A DNA stretch of 64,000 nucleotides. Source: Aspidiotus rigidus. Its lineage: Eukaryota; Arthropoda; Insecta; Hemiptera; Diaspididae. The translations under genes and the position numbers were made by a program. The stretch is taken from NCBI GenBank assembly GCA_035079385.1, contig JAVHKY010000013.1, positions 4,030,001 to 4,094,000 of the forward strand, given 5' to 3'. How positions within the stretch are numbered: the stretch's first letter is position 1; every line of letters starts with the position of its first letter. Under the pieces are notes generated by a model. It was not told where the DNA came from and made no database searches. It saw only the letters and a program-made list of their open reading frames with translations. This document shows, piece after piece, positions 50,828 to 64,000 of this stretch.

Positions 50828-53800
50828 TACCACAGGAAGTTGTTTTTTGACTCTCCTGTAAAATTACTATTTTCTTAGATACGACATTTTAACGCTAGGC
50901 CGACGCAATCTGCTCTGTCCTCAGAGTGGCGTCAAGTTGCAAAAAGTTCTACAAAATTTGGTACCAGTACCGTCTCAATTGTTTCCAACAAATTTAATTA
51001 TCAAATAACCATTGTTGTGAAGTAGAATTCAGTATTTGCCAAAATTTTAAAACGAATTCCTGCAAGGATGCAAGAAATACAGGCTATTATTATTTTATAT
51101 GTCTTACTAAGTATAAGAACTAAGTGCGCAGGGGGTTTACCTGACCAATCGTTATTATTTTGTTGATCAATGATTTACAATATTTGACGAAGTTATCGCA
51201 ATATTTGATTGATGCGCCAGTGTCAGGCAGGGACTTGTTGTTATCAATGTTCAATTCTGAGAATCTTGCTTAGAAATACCGGTTTATTGTAGAAATTGAA
51301 ACTGAAACCAGAATAATACCTCGGAAATAGCCGGGCTATTGAATAGGCCCACAAGAAGAGAAATATTAATTAATTAGTCGAAAAGCGGCAATTATACATA
51401 GACATTAATTTTTGGAACTATAACTTCCCGCACGTTTCACGTACGCAAAAGTTTTTCGCTCAAAATTTTATGGAATTTTCTCACTGCTATGGACATATAT
51501 TTCTAATTACGAATTCAAATCGAACGCCCGAGGTACGTGGCCAGAAACATGTTTTTTTTTTTTTTTTTTTTCTTCGCGATTTATACCCAACTTATGTAGG
51601 TCGTTAATCATATCAAACTAGCAATATAAAACATTCTTTTATCCAAAAAAAAATTATAATTTCTTAAATACGGTCCGAAGTCGCCTCGAACACCCACCAT
51701 ACAGAATTTCAGCGGTATCTCTTCGCTGGTTCGCAGGCGCCTGCGCCAATCTCATTGGACACATGCAGAGAAAAAGAAGAACAAGACGGGGAAAAAACTG
51801 AACGCTGAATCTATCTTGTTCGCATACTGGTTTTCATGAAATGTAATCGGTAATATTTTACAACACAAAATGTGTCTAGACAAGTTTCAATAAAATTAGA
51901 ATTACCTCACGAAGATGATACAAATCAAAATTTCGAAGAAGTACCCAGTGAACCTCCGAGTGCTCGGCTTTGGAAGAGACGTATGGAATCAATTTTTTTC
52001 AATAAGTTATTCCTTACATAATTAATAAGAGCTCACCTGTTTTTGTTAAATAGATAAAAATTACGAAGACTGTAGTCATAGTTTATTAAGAATTTTATTC
52101 GTTAGAGAAAAGTACGACTCTTTTCTAGAAGACTTCGGCCAAAAAATATTATTCTTATTATTCTACAAAGGATACTCATACAAATTTTACTATGTACCGA
52201 CGTCTCAGAACCTAATACCTTAAAAATACTTCAAGTCCGACTCGAGTTTTAACTAACGAATTTTAGAAAAAAACCAAGTACTAACTTATTCATCGATTTT
52301 GCATGCTCACCTATCACATTTTGAAATCGCTACAGATACCTATAATAAGTAATAGTAAATAAAAAATTAAGGAAACAAAAAAATATGTATATTGATTCAA
52401 AAACTTTTTTGTACCTATATTACCTACGTTAGTGAAGTGCGGAAGATTTATATTGCGAAAAATTGAGTTTTTCGATTAGAACAACATTTAGAATGATTTT
52501 TTTGTGAAACAAAAAAAAATAATAATAAATAAATCCAATATTCAATTATATTACGGTCCTCATTTTACTTGCAGACGCGTTGCCAGTAGCTCCTATCTAT
52601 CGTATAAATCAATTCGCACCAAAATGAAACTTATTACAAGTAGGTAGTCAGTGCAATAAGATGTCCTGAATGAAAATATATTGGGCCTGTAATTTATATT
52701 GATAAATCGATTTTTAATTTTTGAATAATATTTGATTTTTATAATAACAGAACATGAATAATTAATTTTACAGGCACCTAACTGAAATATATAATTCAAG
52801 AGCAAAAATTCCAAAACGAAGAAAAGAAATAGGTACCGGTATCGGTAAACCACTGAATTGTTTTATCGTGTATCACGTTAGTATATAACAGAGTTCCTCT
52901 CCCAAGCTCCGCTTTGCACAATTCCTTCGAACAATTTGAAGGTAGTTCTTCTCACTCTCAGATATAAATAACGGACTATTTGAATGAATCTAATATCAGT
53001 TTGAAAGCAAATTCCATCGGATTGAAAGTGAAAAAATAATTTACTCGCAATGTATAAAATGATCAACCAGTTTCTTCCAAAAAATTTCGTAAAAATATCA
53101 ACAAAATCCAAAGGCCTTCAATGTACATTGTGCAAATATAATATTGAACATTTTCAAATCTCGTACAACGGATACCTACGTCGTGAAAACTGCATACGAG
53201 ACATTCTGGAATTTATTTAAGTAATTGAAAATCTTCGAAAAATATTGAAACTAGTCCAATTAAAATCTACGAGTTTCCAAATTTTTCTTACCGTAAAGAT
53301 GAGGAAGAATTTTTCTTTTGGAAAAATGCCATTTTTATTTTATATTAGGTATTATGTCTTCTTATTTTTCGCAACGGCAAAGTGTAAATATTGTTGGTCA
53401 AAACTAGCTTTGACAGGAATTATTTATGGAACTATTTAGTTCTGAGTTTTGACTTAAGAATATTCTAGAATAAGTATTACATAAATGCCTACAGGACTGA
53501 GAATTGAAAAGGAGAACAAAATTGTAATGACTGTTTTTCTGTTTTATATTTTCAATCGACATCGACGGTTCGAAATGTCGATTACAAATGGAAACTATTT
53601 TCGAGACGGAAGTGCATTAAAATTGCTTCTTTTCAACTTGATTGAAAAAATAATAAATTAAATGATTTTTGAATGTTATGGAATCGATGTTTTTTTCCTT
53701 ACAACAAGTTGGCTTTGGCGAACACTATACTTGAGAATTATTCGTAAAATTCATATTTTCTGAATTGAATATCGAGATCATAGACTCTAAGAAATAAAGT

Positions 53801-55247
53801 TTCATGAATATCGATATAGGCCTAGGTACCTACTTGAAAATTCAGAGATGATTGTGTTAAGTACCTAATTGTTTTCTCACAAACAAAGATTGGTTGCTCA
53901 GAATGTTCGAAAGCTACCGTACGTTTTGAAAAACGTGTTAACAATTTACTAAGAAAATATCTCTTCAAAGTAGTCGTGTGTATGAGAACTTTTCATTCTC
54001 AATAAGTACATTACGAGATCTTCAAATATCAAGAAAATATTTCTTGAAATAATTTTCTGTACCTACTCATCATGATTATCTTTGGTTCTTCGAGCATAGG
54101 TTAGATTCAATACAAAGAGAATACGATGCTGGTCGGATTATTTTCGTTTGGGATTGAGCTTTTGTACAATGTATGGTTCGCTAGTTTCATTTTATCGTAA
54201 CATCCATTTTTAGGGTTATTTTCACTGATCGCACAGAGCCAAGCCTAAATTTATTTTACTTTTAAATTCCATCATTCATTAAAGAACGGGTACCTATCTT
54301 CCGTTGTTACTCAATTGTTTTGGGTGCATTGTTTTTATATATGTTTCGACTCGATTATTTGCTGTATTATTTATATCAAAAATTTTCCATGCGAGAATAT
54401 TAAGTACAAGTCTTTCCACTCGCCAGTGACTATATCATCTTTCATCGTCATTATTTTTCAAAATTTAAATATGGACGTCATACGAGTTGAACTGATTCAG
54501 ACTATTTAGCATATCATTGTGCAGCTCAGCATCACTCATGAGTGAACTTCATAGCTATAACTTCGAAAAAAAAATTAATAGAAAAAAAATACACTATGAA
54601 TTTTCATTTATTTATTGATGCAAAAAAATAAATTGCTATCCCTCCTTCATTTTTCACGAGAGACCATGAAGGTAATAGCGCCTCAAAAACGATTCGCTCA
54701 AGTTAAGATAGGTAATAAGGTACCTATTGTAAAATCAGACGATCATACGAAAACCTGTATAAAATGTTTAGTTCAGATGGTAACTTAGGTATTGGAAATA
54801 TTATTATCACTGCTTTGATCTTCATTCATCCAACAATGATTGTGATTTACTCGTATACTGGCCCAGAAAGTTATCTAATCATAATAGGCCGACAATTCCG
54901 TAAACATAGATTCCATGATCCTTGATACTTGGAAGGAACAAGTTTTATGGGCAAATATATATTTTTTTTTTCGTCGCTTCCAAAATCGATTAGCGTAGGG
55001 AAAATTTTTTTTCATATTTTAAAATACGCGAGGTCAAATTATGATTTAATATTCTTCAACATACAAATACACAAATCAGACGTTAATTGAAAACACTACA
55101 GAGCTACTTAATCTAATGCCCGCGTGCGTACCGGTACCTCATTGCTGTAATAAAAACCGAATAATAACGACCAGAACAACATTTTGTCGCTCGTTTATTC
55201 CGCAACCGGTACTCTTCTATTAAATTTTGCGATCTATTTCCACGAAT
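50828..55247. other. Gene-poor, AT-rich block upstream of the serpin
   Basis: A T run of about 20 at 51552-51571. No gene recognised. The final few hundred bases before 55248 should hold the serpin promoter. Confidence 0.4.
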
Positions 55248-58200
55248 ATGGCTAAATTTAATTTTTCAGTATTTTTTCTCATTGTATGTGTTTGTATAAA
55301 TGTAGTTCGCATCGAAGGAACTGCCCAAGAAGTAAGTCAAAACTAATGAAACAATTTTTTATTTGAACAATCCTACGTAGGCTTACGAAACGTCTTCAAC
55401 ATGGTTAGTAAGTAAATACGCATTATGGACGCTCAAAAAGTCATTTCTAGAATGGATTATTACAAAGTCGAATCAACAAGATTTGTTTTTTTTTTTCATG
55501 ATGCGTTCTGCTAATTGAGAGAAACCAATTCTGGATTAACCTTTCATGTTCTGACCGTTACCTACGATTTTCAATCTTTTTTCATTCCAACAAATCTTTA
55601 GAATGACTTCATCTGCGTTAGGCGTCGGTGGTTCGATCCGGGCTAGCGCCGGAAACTGTAGAAATACAAATGAATAGATAAATAAAATGAAATAAGAATA
55701 CAGTAAAAAGAAAATAAAAATTTGAAAAGGACTCCAGGACAAAAAATAAATTAATAAGGGGTATTTGTTCTACCCACTGAGGAATACACATACAAATGGA
55801 ACCGCGACGTGCTTGCAAAATACTCGTATACTTTCGGCAGCAAGTTCTACCCAGATACAAATTAGAGACCAGACGCAGATCGTATGATAATATAAGATAA
55901 AATGAAACAGAGTCAATAAAAACAGAACAATATTTTGTAAAATGAAAGTAAAAATAAATTAATGAATAAAATCAAAGATATAAATAATTTATCTAATTGA
56001 TAACGCTAAAATATTTCAGTCGCCCAAGTAAAAACTTGAAATTGGTTACAAATAAGAGGTCATCTATAGTCTTGAGTAATGCTGAGAGTCTTGTGCATAA
56101 CCACAACAATATCCTCAAAAGGCAAAGAAAAATGGCGTTGATCAAAGATTCTCGGGCACAATATTCATTATTGATTTCATTGATTTAAAAAGGAGAGAGA
56201 GTGGAGAATATTAATTTCCGTGTGTTTTTCTATATTAAACAAATGTTTGTTTGTTTTTTGAAAAATCAATATGAACTGTGAAAATTACTGGGAAGCATTA
56301 CTAAGAGGCCTTTAGAAGACGACACTCACTCATCATAATAAAGTAGGAATTTTGTAGTTATATAAATATATATCGTTCGTAATTTTGAGCGTTTTTTCTT
56401 CTCTAAATTTTTAATATCAGGACACCCATTAATTTGGTTTTCAACGGTACGACATATATTTCACAGAATGAACAAGTTTTACAATCTTGTACCTCTCATC
56501 TCTCACCTGTGACCTTTGGTTTTTCGATGTAAAAAAAATTTTAAGCCCTTCTCTAATAAGTACACAGAGAGTGACTTTGAGCAGAGGAGCTTGAACGTCC
56601 ATCTTTTTTTCATAATTCTTTCTATCTTAAATTTAGTCATTCACGGTGGCAACAAACATCATTCCACATAGGAATGATTTTTAAAAGATCCTCACTACTT
56701 CATTGATCAATCAATTGGGGTGTGGAAAAATACGCCGAACTACTTTAACATCATTGCAACCCTAGCGGAGTTCTGATGCCGTACAAAGTTAAATATTAAA
56801 TAAGGCGATGTCACGAACGCTCACTGAGGGCTCCGTCCAATGTATTTGTTTATGGATGAAAATCAGAAAATATTTTCAACAAAGTAGATATTTGAGAGTG
56901 GTCACAAATTAAAGAAAATTTTAATCTCTACAACTTTCATTCTTATGATTTTTGTTGCGTAAATGCACACTGATAACACAAACCCTCAGTGAGCGTTCGC
57001 GTCAGTTCGCGTCAGTTCGCGACATCGCCTTATAAGAATGTACATTTGAATCGACGATCAGGCAAACTGTATCTGTCGGATAATTGGTGCGAGTGTGTGA
57101 ATCACTGAATCGTGATAACACAATACTATTACTTCATTGATGGGATAACAGGGAAAAATTCAGATCTAGGACATTAGAGCTTTCTTCCACGTAGGATGAA
57201 CACTCTACTCTGAATTATGTTGAAAAGAACCAAGCTAAGGATCTTTACAGCACCAAGCACACAATCTGGGCCGTGCATCCGTCAGAGAGCGCGACCATCG
57301 AGTCGAAGTTATCAAAAGACGGAAGGTGAACCATGGAATATTGAACACGGGGGGGGGGGGGAAATCTTCAAATCGGAATTTTTCAAGAATGGCTCGTTGA
57401 AAATGATTTCTTTTTGTACTATATAATAATCAAATCCTCTAAAATATGAGACCAAAACCACCAAACCTTTATAAGTCTTCCTTAATTTTATGAGAATTTT
57501 TGAAAAATCATTCCTATAAGCCTTTCACACTTTGGGTTCTTAATGTGAATAGTATAAGCGTTTGCCTGATTTGTTATGAAACTCGTAGTCAAACAAAATT
57601 TCAAGTTTTTATTTTCAAATAATTTTTGTAATTTTGTGGATTATATTTACATTTTACCATCCTGTAAAAAAGCAAAAATAAAAATTTGCCCAAAACTTCC
57701 AAGAATTTTGTCAATTTTTCAATCTGAATTTTCTCTCATTTTGATAATATGGCTACCTGATGAGAAGAAAAATGTAAGCAAACGCGAGGTGTGAGAGGCT
57801 TATACAAATTATAGGGCTTTTCCATGTCACCGGCGCATTGCATACGTATTCTCCTACGTGTTATTGAAATGGTAGTATTTCTAACATTGCTCTTATGGGT
57901 GTTTCTGAATTGCCTATTCATTCTCATTGTGGAGTAGTTTGCCATGAGAGCAATGTTAGAAATACTACCAGTTCGATAACACGTAGGAGAATACGTATGC
58001 AATGCGCGGAAGCCCTATGTGGAGGTTCACTTTCTGCCTTGCGTGCGTGGTGCGTACAGCGTACATGAACTTGTGTGCTTGTGATAAGCTAGCGCGTAAC
58101 TAGCGCTGACCGGCACGAATATTATTATGGCAAGACATCCACCCGTCATGTTTCAATGGACCCAGTTTGCGCCTTAGACCATACAACAGATAGACCGAGC

Positions 58201-61200
58201 ATCGGCCATATACGCGTGTACAACGCGTTGAACGGAAGACATGATAAGAAAATAAGGGGGACTGGACCTCAATGAAGGCAACGCGGGTGAACGCGCGGAG
58301 CAGTGAAACACACCGTACACCCGCGCCGCCCATCAAATTTGTAAACAAGGTCCAGTCCCTCTTATTTTCTTATGTGTATTCTTATCATTGTCTTCCGTTC
58401 AAAGATTCATTGCTATGCTCGGTCTACCTGTTGTATGGTCTAAGGTTTGCGCCTTAGTTTTTCCTGATAACAAAATATCGATAAATACCTTCGATAAATA
58501 CCTTCGATAGTTCTTAAGTTCCAATCGCAATTTTACTCCTATTAAAATTATTAAAATACACGCTTGGGGAGCAAAGATCAGACTCAGTATCACTATGAAA
58601 TTAAACAAAAATTAAAAAGGATTGAGGGAAAAAAATTTATTTTTATAATATATGAGGTAATCAGCTTCCAAAAATGAACTTTTAACCCCTTAATTCTTTC
58701 TCATTTTTAATCAATACCATAATTATGATCAGTTTGCTAATTGCTTCCTATGTTTTCTTATGGGAAGCAAATTTGCGATTAAAAGTATTTTGTGAACTTT
58801 TCCTACATAATCACACTGTAATCGATATTTTGTAATCACGAAAAACTCGGTCTGCTGCTCTAAACGCCACGACAAAACATATTACAGGGAAAATGAGGAT
58901 GAATTCATTCTAAACTAATGTGTACATACATAATTACGAGTACCGGTATTATAATAAGTATTTTTATCATTTTCAGGAACTCTCTAAGAGTATCAATGCT
59001 TTCGGTTCCGATTTGTTGAGCAATTTGCTCACGGACACTCCTGCTGAAGATAATATTCTCGTATCACCCGCAAATGCATACACTGCTTTGGGAATGCTCC
59101 TCTTAGGAGCAGGAGAAAAAACAAAGAAAGAATTAGGATCGGTGATGAAGCTAAATTTACCTGAAAAGTACGTTGGTTAACTTCAAATTATTCATGATCC
59201 TGAGAGCAAGCTGAAAAATCTATCAGCATTGGGCAAAATAGAGTCCAACCATAAAGTTCTTCAAACTAATAAACTAATATGATTTATTGATATATGCATG
59301 TGATCTTACTCGTGGAAGTTCATTCGGGATCTGGCTACGTAATATGAATAGTCCGAATTTGAAATCTTCTGTGTACCTACAAACTGATTAGATCTTAGGC
59401 TTCAGTCTATATTTAATCTGTGTAGACAGAATGAATTAATTCTTGTACGTATCTATGATTGTATTTCACAGCTCAGATTTTTACCATGGAAGTTTGCAAG
59501 CTGTATTAAACAAGCTTACTGCCCAACCCGAAGGAGCACTGGGAAACTTCCACGAAGTTGCATTAGCGAATGGAATTTTCATACAGGAAGGCTTCCCAAT
59601 CCTAGATTCTTACAAGTCTTTAGCAAGCAAATATTACAAAAGCGAATCTAGAAATGTTGACTTTGTGAAAAAAGCTGAAGAATCTACCAACATTATCAAC
59701 AAGTAAGAATTAGGTATTCAGATATCATTTTCTGTGGTTCTTGGTAACAAATAAAATGAAAATTGAATAGGCGTCGTAATAAGGGTATAATAATATCTAA
59801 AATATTAGGTCTTGTGTCTTCATACATGTGTCCAACTTGCCTCAAAGTTTAGGATTTTGTTATATTTTACTTCTCATCTATTGTTGTGAGGCATTAATTT
59901 AGAAGTTGTCGCGGTTGTGAGCAGCTGTTCTTTAATCAATAAAATATAAACCTTCATCAGTTAGCACAAAAAGGGGGAAAAAATTACCGTTCATTGCATC
60001 AAGTCCAATGAAAGCACGGAACCTGCGATGTTTGGTCTTATAAAGTCCTAACGACTCATTGAACTCCTCCTTCATCTGTTTTTCAGTCAAACTTTTTCAA
60101 CCGTTTTTCTTAATATATCTTGTACCTTGAAATTTTCTCAAATCTCTCAAATAGGTTCCCATTTCCGCTCTATCCTGGTTAGGGACTCATCAAGATAACC
60201 ATAGTCATCTAAGTGGAGGGTATTAAAACAAGGACATAACTTGGGGTAAGAAAAAATGTCCACAGATAACCGTAGATATTGGAGAGAGAGGGATGCGGAT
60301 CTTGTTCATTCATCGGAAAGAGATTCAGGGACTTAGAACCAATCTTTAGGGTGGCTGTTGTGGAAACGAGACTTAAACCTAGTTTAAAAATGTCCAAAAA
60401 TTTTTGAATGATGCTATCAAATTTTAAAAGTAGCACTTTGGAAAACTTTGAATTTTGAGTTTTTTCTTAAGGTGACGTGGAACAAAATTCGAGCCACAAA
60501 AAAAAAGGTCAATCAGTTCAATTCCTTTAAACTCGTACAAGATAACTTCTCTGTACGCCTCAATTAACGCAATTAATGTTTCGTTTCAGTTGGATTGCGA
60601 ACAGCACTAAAGGACGTATTGCTAAATTTTACGAAAGTCCATTGGAATCAGATACGGTGTCGGTTCTCACCAGTGCACTATATTTCAACGGAAAATGGAA
60701 GAAATCATTTGCTGCCTCACTTACACAGAAGTAAGACTCGTTTATCTGTATTCATCGGGCTCCTATCCTGTATCGTAGAGGCGAATGAATGACATTAAGG
60801 ACCAGTAAACTGAACTTCTTCGCTTTACAGTAGGCTACATACGTAGGTAATGATGCAGTAGGCACAATCTATTGTCTCTGAAGAAACGACTGCATGCAAT
60901 TTATAATTCGCCTTTTTTCTAAACCGATGAATTCAGAATCATAAATTGATACACGCTTCATGAATATCGGAACAAAGAAGTAATTTAGGTATTTAGCGAA
61001 TGAATATTTATAAGTATAGCCTTAATTTCTTGAAAACACTAACATCTACTTCATATTTTTATTTGCATTTTCTCTTTGCTATCGTGCCATTTTTCATACA
61101 TTCTTATTACAGAAGTATAAATAATTCATACCAAAAACAATCTGAAAAAATATCGACTATCTAAGTACTCTTATTTTTATTAGTACCGATCACTACTTCC

Positions 61201-62246
61201 CGTAGCTCTTCTGCCCAAGAAAACAAAGGTACCTAGTACATACTGACCTTAAATTTTTCTTCTTAATTCCTTCAAGAAACCTCACACTTAAAAATCAGAA
61301 TCTCCTTTAACGAGAAAAAACTTGATAGTGTCCTTGGAACTGCAAGACTGTTTTAGGAATACAAACTACCTACATTAAGACACTATTTTAACTTTCAACG
61401 TCGGTTCGACGGATTTTGTATCAGTATTTAAGTTCTCATCTCATTTTTTTGTAATACCTACACTAAGAAAAAGTCTTCGACCGCTTGAACGAAGGTCGGT
61501 GTACAATTTCTGAACCTGAAAGTATTTTTGACACTACATTAAATGCAACGCCGATACCGTCTACATCTACGAGTACTAGTTATGATGCAATGCATCAACT
61601 CTAATTTTTCGAGTATGTTATTTTACCATTCAGCAATCTGATCATTTTTTTCTTATATTTTATTAGGGAAAAATTCAACACTGGGAAGCAGGAGATCGAA
61701 ACACCAATGATGAACCTCAAAACTGATATGTATTACACCAAGGATAACGAGCTCCATTACGACAGCGTAACGTTACCCTACTCTGGTGGAGATTATGAGA
61801 TGACCATTTATCTTCAACACCAGGAACATGGTGATCATGGTTCCCTCGCACATCTGTACCACGAACTAGAGCAGAAAAATTTCAAAGACGAGAAATCGGA
61901 ACGCTTAAACGTCGAACTTAAGTTACCCAAAATGAAATTCTCCTGGAAACAGTCCCTAGTACAAGCCTTAAAATTGGAGAAAATTTTTGCGGAAGCTGAT
62001 CTCAGTGCGGTGACGGCGCAGAAGATACGCGTTTCAAAAATGACACACGCGACTGACTTAGAGGTCGACGAAAAGGGTACAATAGCGACGGCAGCTACTG
62101 CCATCGAAATGGTTTTGTATTCTTTGTACACTCCTCCGAATCCCGAACCGATCAAGTTCCATGTGAATCGTCCGTTCCTTATGACCATTAAGCACAAACC
62201 TACAAACGTGATTCTATTCTCCGGTATTATTCGTAAGCCCATGTAA
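55248..62246 (+). CDS. Secreted serine protease inhibitor (serpin), five exons
   Basis: Exons 55248-55331, 58977-59167, 59472-59702, 60590-60730 and 61667-62246 join in one frame with GT/AG introns (phases 0, 2, 2, 2): 408 residues, normal for a serpin. Exon 1 encodes a signal peptide (MAKFNFSVFFLIVCVCINVV...EG). Serpin marks: NILVSPANAYTALGMLLLGA, DSYKSLASKYY, NxWIANSTKGRI, SALYFNGKWKKSF, TPMM, and the signature FHVNRPFLMTI...VILFSGII near the C-terminus. The reactive-centre loop hinge is EKGTIATAATAIEMVLY|SLY: Gly at P15, Thr at P14 and small residues at P12-P7, as in inhibitory serpins. Counting 17 residues from the hinge Glu puts P1 at Tyr367 and P1' at Ser368, suggesting chymotrypsin-like targets (inference). 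No alternative reactive-loop exon is seen. The role is probably regulation of haemolymph or gut proteases. Exon 1 is 3.6 kb from exon 2 and rests on frame and splice consensus. Confidence 0.92.
55590..55680 (+). repeat. Possible tRNA-derived SINE remnant
   Basis: 'ggtggttcgatccgggc' matches a tRNA box B, preceded by 'aatctttagaatga', like an anticodon arm, and followed by an A-rich tail. No box A is recognisable at the right distance, so this is not a working tRNA gene. It lies in serpin intron 1. Confidence 0.35.
55681..56800. other. Serpin intron 1, left part
   Basis: No element with clear ends. On the minus strand near 55765-55790 a 'ctcagtgggtagaac' box A-like motif occurs, without a partner box B in the same orientation. 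Confidence 0.3.
56801..57032. repeat. MITE of 232 bp with triplicated right sub-terminal motif
   Basis: Left end 'taaggcgatgtcacgaacgc' plus 'tcactgaggg' is inverted relative to the right end. On the right, the segment 'gttcgcgtca' has been repeated so that 'agttcgcg' units occur three times between 'ccctcagtgagc' and 'gacatcgcctta'. Confidence 0.75.
57350..57361. repeat. Poly-G run
   Basis: A run of about 12 G in otherwise AT-rich serpin intron 1. Confidence 0.8.
57811..58018. repeat. Foldback element with about 65-bp inner arms
   Basis: Outer ends 'atagggctt' / 'aagccctat', then nearly perfect inverted arms from 'cgcattgcatacgtattctc' (57834) to 'gagaatacgtatgcaatgcg' (ending near 58006), including 'gtagtatttctaacattgctc' and its complement. 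No coding potential. Confidence 0.8.
58171..58446. repeat. Foldback element with about 130-bp arms
   Basis: The left arm 'gccttagaccatacaacaga' runs to 'ggggactggacc', and the right arm runs from 'ggtccagtccc' to 'ttgtatggtctaaggt'. Arms are imperfect, with insertions. The centre is GC-richer ('aacgcgggtgaacgcgcgg'). Confidence 0.7.
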
Positions 62247-62300
62247 GTCTGCATTTAACAAGTTTCTGTTTCCATATCTTTTCAATAGTAATTTTGCCTC

Positions 62301-62306
62301 AATAAA
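62301..62306 (+). terminator. Poly(A) signal AATAAA of the serpin
   Basis: AATAAA lies 55 bp after the serpin stop codon. Confidence 0.65.
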
Positions 62307-64000
62307 AATATATACTTTTTTACTTGACTAATTCGACTACTCAATAAACGATAGAAATATGGCAGGGAAAGGGGGTGAAGCAGTCCGATGATATTCAAAC
62401 CGATTTAAAATTAAATGGAAATTAGGGAAAATATAATATGGCACGCTATATCTTTACGTAATTCATTGAGAAAATAGAGTCAGCAGAAGTTATCAGTTAT
62501 CTGTCAGGAGTATGAAAGTGTTATAAAGGGGAGTAAGTGAAAAGTAAATTTTTTTTCTTTAACGTTGAAAAATCATAATTTGGTCCGAACGTGGAGAAGC
62601 GGAAACCAAGTTCCAAAGCATACTTTTAAACGATAGGAATCATCGTGTGCTCTGAGGAAGTTGGATGTTTGGATGTATGCTGGAATCGTCCTGAAATGAC
62701 ATTCGGCGAATGAGAGATGTCATATTTTTTGTTATTTCGTCGATGGCGAATAGGGATAAGTAAACACTCAGAACTACACTCTGTGAACCCCATTTTCGAG
62801 TGGTTCCAAGTTGAGGGGAGCATTACCAAAGCATACTTCAAGATTCTGTTCTTTCTTGATATGTGCCGCAACGTATTGAATCGTATTCAAAAAGTTGATC
62901 TTGGTGATACAGCCTATCTTCGATTCGTCTTCTTAAAATACGGACAGCAAATTTTGTTCTTCTCCTCACACATCTGGTTCCTTTAACGGTGCCTAGGAGA
63001 GAACTTTACTACTGAATTTCATCAAAGGCGAGATTCTACTCTGGTAACTGGAAATCGCGATGTGCCCTTCAGAAAGGGATCACGAAAAGATGATTGACCT
63101 TGGAACTCAAACGTTGAGTACGTATGATAGAAAATGCACACTTTCCAAGTTAAGCTCGTACGTCCACAAAAAATTAACTGCAAAAGTAGGTCGAGAACCC
63201 TTCGATACGTTTCACCGTGATATACACAAACAAAGTGTAATCCACTGTGATATCTTCACGGAAAGGAAATTTAAGAAACTCGATGTTTTATGATTCCAAG
63301 TCCAAAAGCATCGAAATCTAAAAGAAATAAAGTAATAAGAAATATTTTTTTTTTTTCAGTTTGATTTTCTTTTTAATGTTTTTCTTTTTTAGTTTTTTAA
63401 CTTTTTCGATCATTTAAATTTTACCTCTAAATTACCGACGTTCCTCTAATTTTCTGTTTTTTTGTCATTTAGTTTACCTTTCTGATACTTTTAATATAAT
63501 TCTCTGATCTCAATTTAAATTTCTTTCTTTTACTTTATTTCTCTTCAATTTTTTAAATTTATTTTCTTTTGGATTACAATTTGGAATTAAAAAGTTTTTA
63601 TTCGTCAAGTTCTTGTGTCTTTCTCTTCCTGCTAAAGTATATACCTTCAGTCCAGTGGGGCCGTGAGCGGATTTTCTGCCCTCTTCTCAGTAAGCATGTC
63701 CGCGAAATGAATCTTGCTTGAAAACAGGGGCATAAAGTCGGTCTTTGTCCCAAACCCGGCTCTCCCTTAGCTTTACGGCCTCCCCGAGCTTCATTTACCG
63801 AGGAAATCGATCAGGACTATAATTTCCACCAAACAATCGGTTTCTAGTTCCTTAGACTTCGTTTAAAGTCTCGAATGTGTGGAAAAGTCCCCTTCTTCTT
63901 ATGTGAGACTCACGTCCTTCGCTGAAGTGGGCCTCTCTCCGAATACCCTCTCTCAGTTCGCTTTCCTTCAAATTTCTGAGATAAATTTCCAATCACTTTT
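62307..64000. other. Terminal block without a recognised gene
   Basis: Open frames at 62717-62986 and 63060-63293 have no family resemblance. From about 63640 to the end the sequence becomes C/T-rich on the plus strand with higher GC ('gtggggccgtgagcgg'). This could be a repeat or the edge of a gene outside the window; I cannot tell. Confidence 0.35.

Noticed and set aside
55590..55660. tRNA gene
   Set aside because: Only the box B part is convincing; acceptor stem and box A are missing, so a SINE remnant is more likely.
61835..62254. 139-codon minus-strand open frame
   Set aside because: Antisense shadow of the serpin last exon.

Overview
The window looks like insect nuclear DNA. It is AT-rich, its genes are split by GT/AG introns, and it carries remnants of RTE- and I/Jockey-type LINEs, a Penelope-like element, hAT-type non-autonomous elements and many small foldback elements. 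A hemipteran is a plausible host because of the run of Tret1-like sugar transporters. That is inference only; no species-diagnostic gene is present. Gene density is low, and roughly four fifths of the window is intergenic or intronic.

Layout. (1) 1-2.95 kb: a minus-strand, multi-exon KRBA2-like integrase gene whose 3' end lies outside the window. It is head to head, 364 bp apart, with a plus-strand four-exon gene for an unrecognised 210-residue protein. (2) 3-8 kb: repeats, including a 2.04-kb non-autonomous hAT element with a perfect 8-bp target-site duplication and a 3' fragment of a Penelope-like element (GIY-YIG domain) inside it. Just outside it is a Penelope-type inverted repeat with two tandem hammerhead-like motifs. 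(3) 8.1-45.1 kb: four Tret1-like MFS sugar-porter paralogues, all on the plus strand and all with the same structure: a tiny first exon of 40-70 bp, one phase-1 intron, then one exon of about 1.3 kb carrying nearly the whole transporter. The first exons at 8156, 21350, 31822 and 43565 were found by reading for the pattern MP|V plus a donor site. The introns are 5338, 2046, 8827 and 77 bp and hold LINE remnants and small repeats. (4) 45-55 kb: gene-poor DNA with minisatellite and foldback repeats. (5) 55.2-62.3 kb: a five-exon secreted serpin (408 residues) with an inhibitory-type hinge and predicted P1-P1' Tyr-Ser. Its 3.6-kb first intron holds three different foldback elements. (6) 62.3-64 kb: no gene recognised.

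The transporter cluster is the main functional unit: tandem duplicates of a plasma-membrane sugar porter in which the usual sugar-binding signatures of helix 7 (QQxSG) and helix 10 (GPxPW) are replaced in all four copies. I found no convincing new multi-gene system. The items most worth checking are the divergent transporter clade, the hammerhead-like Penelope repeat, the integrase gene with its divergent partner, and a dispersed foldback family with an internal minisatellite.
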